Positions 63,596 to 64,000 of a DNA stretch of 64,000 nucleotides are shown piece by piece; the stretch's first letter is position 1, and every line of letters begins with the position of its first letter. The stretch covers positions 186,001 to 250,000 of the forward strand of contig NZ_LHOX01000015.1 in the NCBI RefSeq assembly GCF_001297065.1. The letters run 5' to 3'. The position numbers and the translations under genes were made by a program. The DNA is from Enterococcus sp. RIT-PI-f. GTDB lineage: Bacteria; Bacillota; Bacilli; Lactobacillales; Enterococcaceae. The notes under the pieces are model-generated. The model made no database searches, was not told where the DNA came from, and worked only from the letters and a program-made list of their open reading frames with translations.

Positions 63596-64000
63596 ATGGC
63601 GAATAAGTACGAACAACTTGCGGATATTTTACGAGAGCAAATTCGATTGGGTACGTATCAAGAAGGGGATGCAATCCCTACTGAAGCTGCATTGCAAGAA
63701 GCGTTTCAATTTAGCCGCCACACCGTGCGGCAAGCAATTGCTGTGTTGGTCAACGAGGGCTATTTACGAAAAGAACGAGGATCGGGTACATATGTATCAA
63801 TACCTATGACTCAGAATCAGTCCAGTCGCAAAACGATTGGCATCATGATGACGTATTTGTCGGATTACATTTTTCCGTCAATCATGCGTGGCGTGGAACA
63901 AACATTGAGAGAACAAGGGTATTCCTTGTTGCTGGGATCGACCAATAATGACCATGTACAAGAGCGTGCATGTTTGCAGCAAATGATCGATCAAGGCGTG
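63596..64000 (+). CDS. araR: Arabinose repressor AraR (partial)
   Basis: The first 135 residues of a chimeric regulator; the gene continues beyond the window. Residues 1-70 are a GntR-type winged helix (YEQLADILREQIRLGTYQ, FSRHTVRQAIAVLVNEGYL, ERGSGTYV). Then a LacI-type effector domain begins with TIGIMMTYLSDYIFPSIMRG, LLLGSTNND. This GntR-LacI chimera is the mark of AraR, which controls arabinose use. Arabinose genes probably lie to the right. Confidence 0.9.
   Translation, partial: MANKYEQLADILREQIRLGTYQEGDAIPTEAALQEAFQFSRHTVRQAIAVLVNEGYLRKERGSGTYVSIPMTQNQSSRKTIGIMMTYLSDYIFPSIMRGVEQTLREQGYSLLLGSTNNDHVQERACLQQMIDQGV

Overview
The window looks like chromosome of a low-GC Gram-positive lactic acid bacterium, most likely an Enterococcus. 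Pointers are the amaP / DUF2273 / Gls24 stress trio, a GyAR-free gene set rich in PTS and ABC sugar uptake, T-box and L-box leaders, cre-like sites, a heterodimeric multidrug ABC exporter behind a TetR gene, an LPXTG surface protein and strong AGGAGG ribosome binding sites. Species is not decided from the sequence. No rRNA, tRNA, insertion sequence, prophage or CRISPR array was seen.

Layout. 1-276 is the end of ruvB. 633-12879 is a rightward sugar operon: two permeases, a binding lipoprotein, a DUF624 protein, a CE7-type esterase, an EEP-fold hydrolase, a GH3 beta-glucosidase, a large GH94-type phosphorylase and a LacI regulator. Its core matches the Listeria beta-1,2-glucooligosaccharide (sophorooligosaccharide) locus. 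The operon has no ATPase; a general MsmK/MsmX-type ATPase lies at 61352-62461. 13015-14544 holds a TetR gene, a low-molecular-weight tyrosine phosphatase and an unknown protein. 14565-17417 (leftward) has a broken DUF1801 gene, an XRE regulator and an Mga-like regulator, separated by two near-identical small elements that could be twin small RNAs. 17540-22162 (leftward) holds brnQ, a lysine-riboswitch-controlled amino acid ABC transporter and a small membrane protein.

22408-32074 runs rightward: a YjiH/YjiG-like pair with an M20 peptidase, a sirtuin, an acetyltransferase-chorismate mutase fusion with a NiaR regulator and a cysteine hydrolase, then metN-metI-metQ plus an M20 hydrolase behind two tandem methionine T-boxes. 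def is leftward at 32131-32694. 32945-36880 is a MurNAc recovery operon (mupG, murQ, MurNAc PTS). Then come an LPXTG protein, a TetR gene with an ABC exporter pair, and the arginine genes argD and argCJB with ARG boxes.

47295-56455 contains a CppA-like VOC protein, a serine hydrolase, manA, a cysteine desulfurase with its DUF1831 partner, an aldo/keto reductase, a metallophosphoesterase, the amaP-gls24 stress operon and mnmA. 56587-57409 is decayed DNA, including a galactitol-type PTS EIIC remnant. The right end has an AAA ATPase, a DUF1033 gene, topB, the MsmK-type ATPase with a cre site, a PucR-type regulator and the start of araR behind an AraR-like operator.

How it fits together: most of the window serves uptake and recycling of scarce nutrients (beta-glucans, MurNAc, lysine, methionine, branched-chain amino acids), each unit having its own local regulator or RNA switch. 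All calls rest on reading the sequence and remembered family features; no database search was run.
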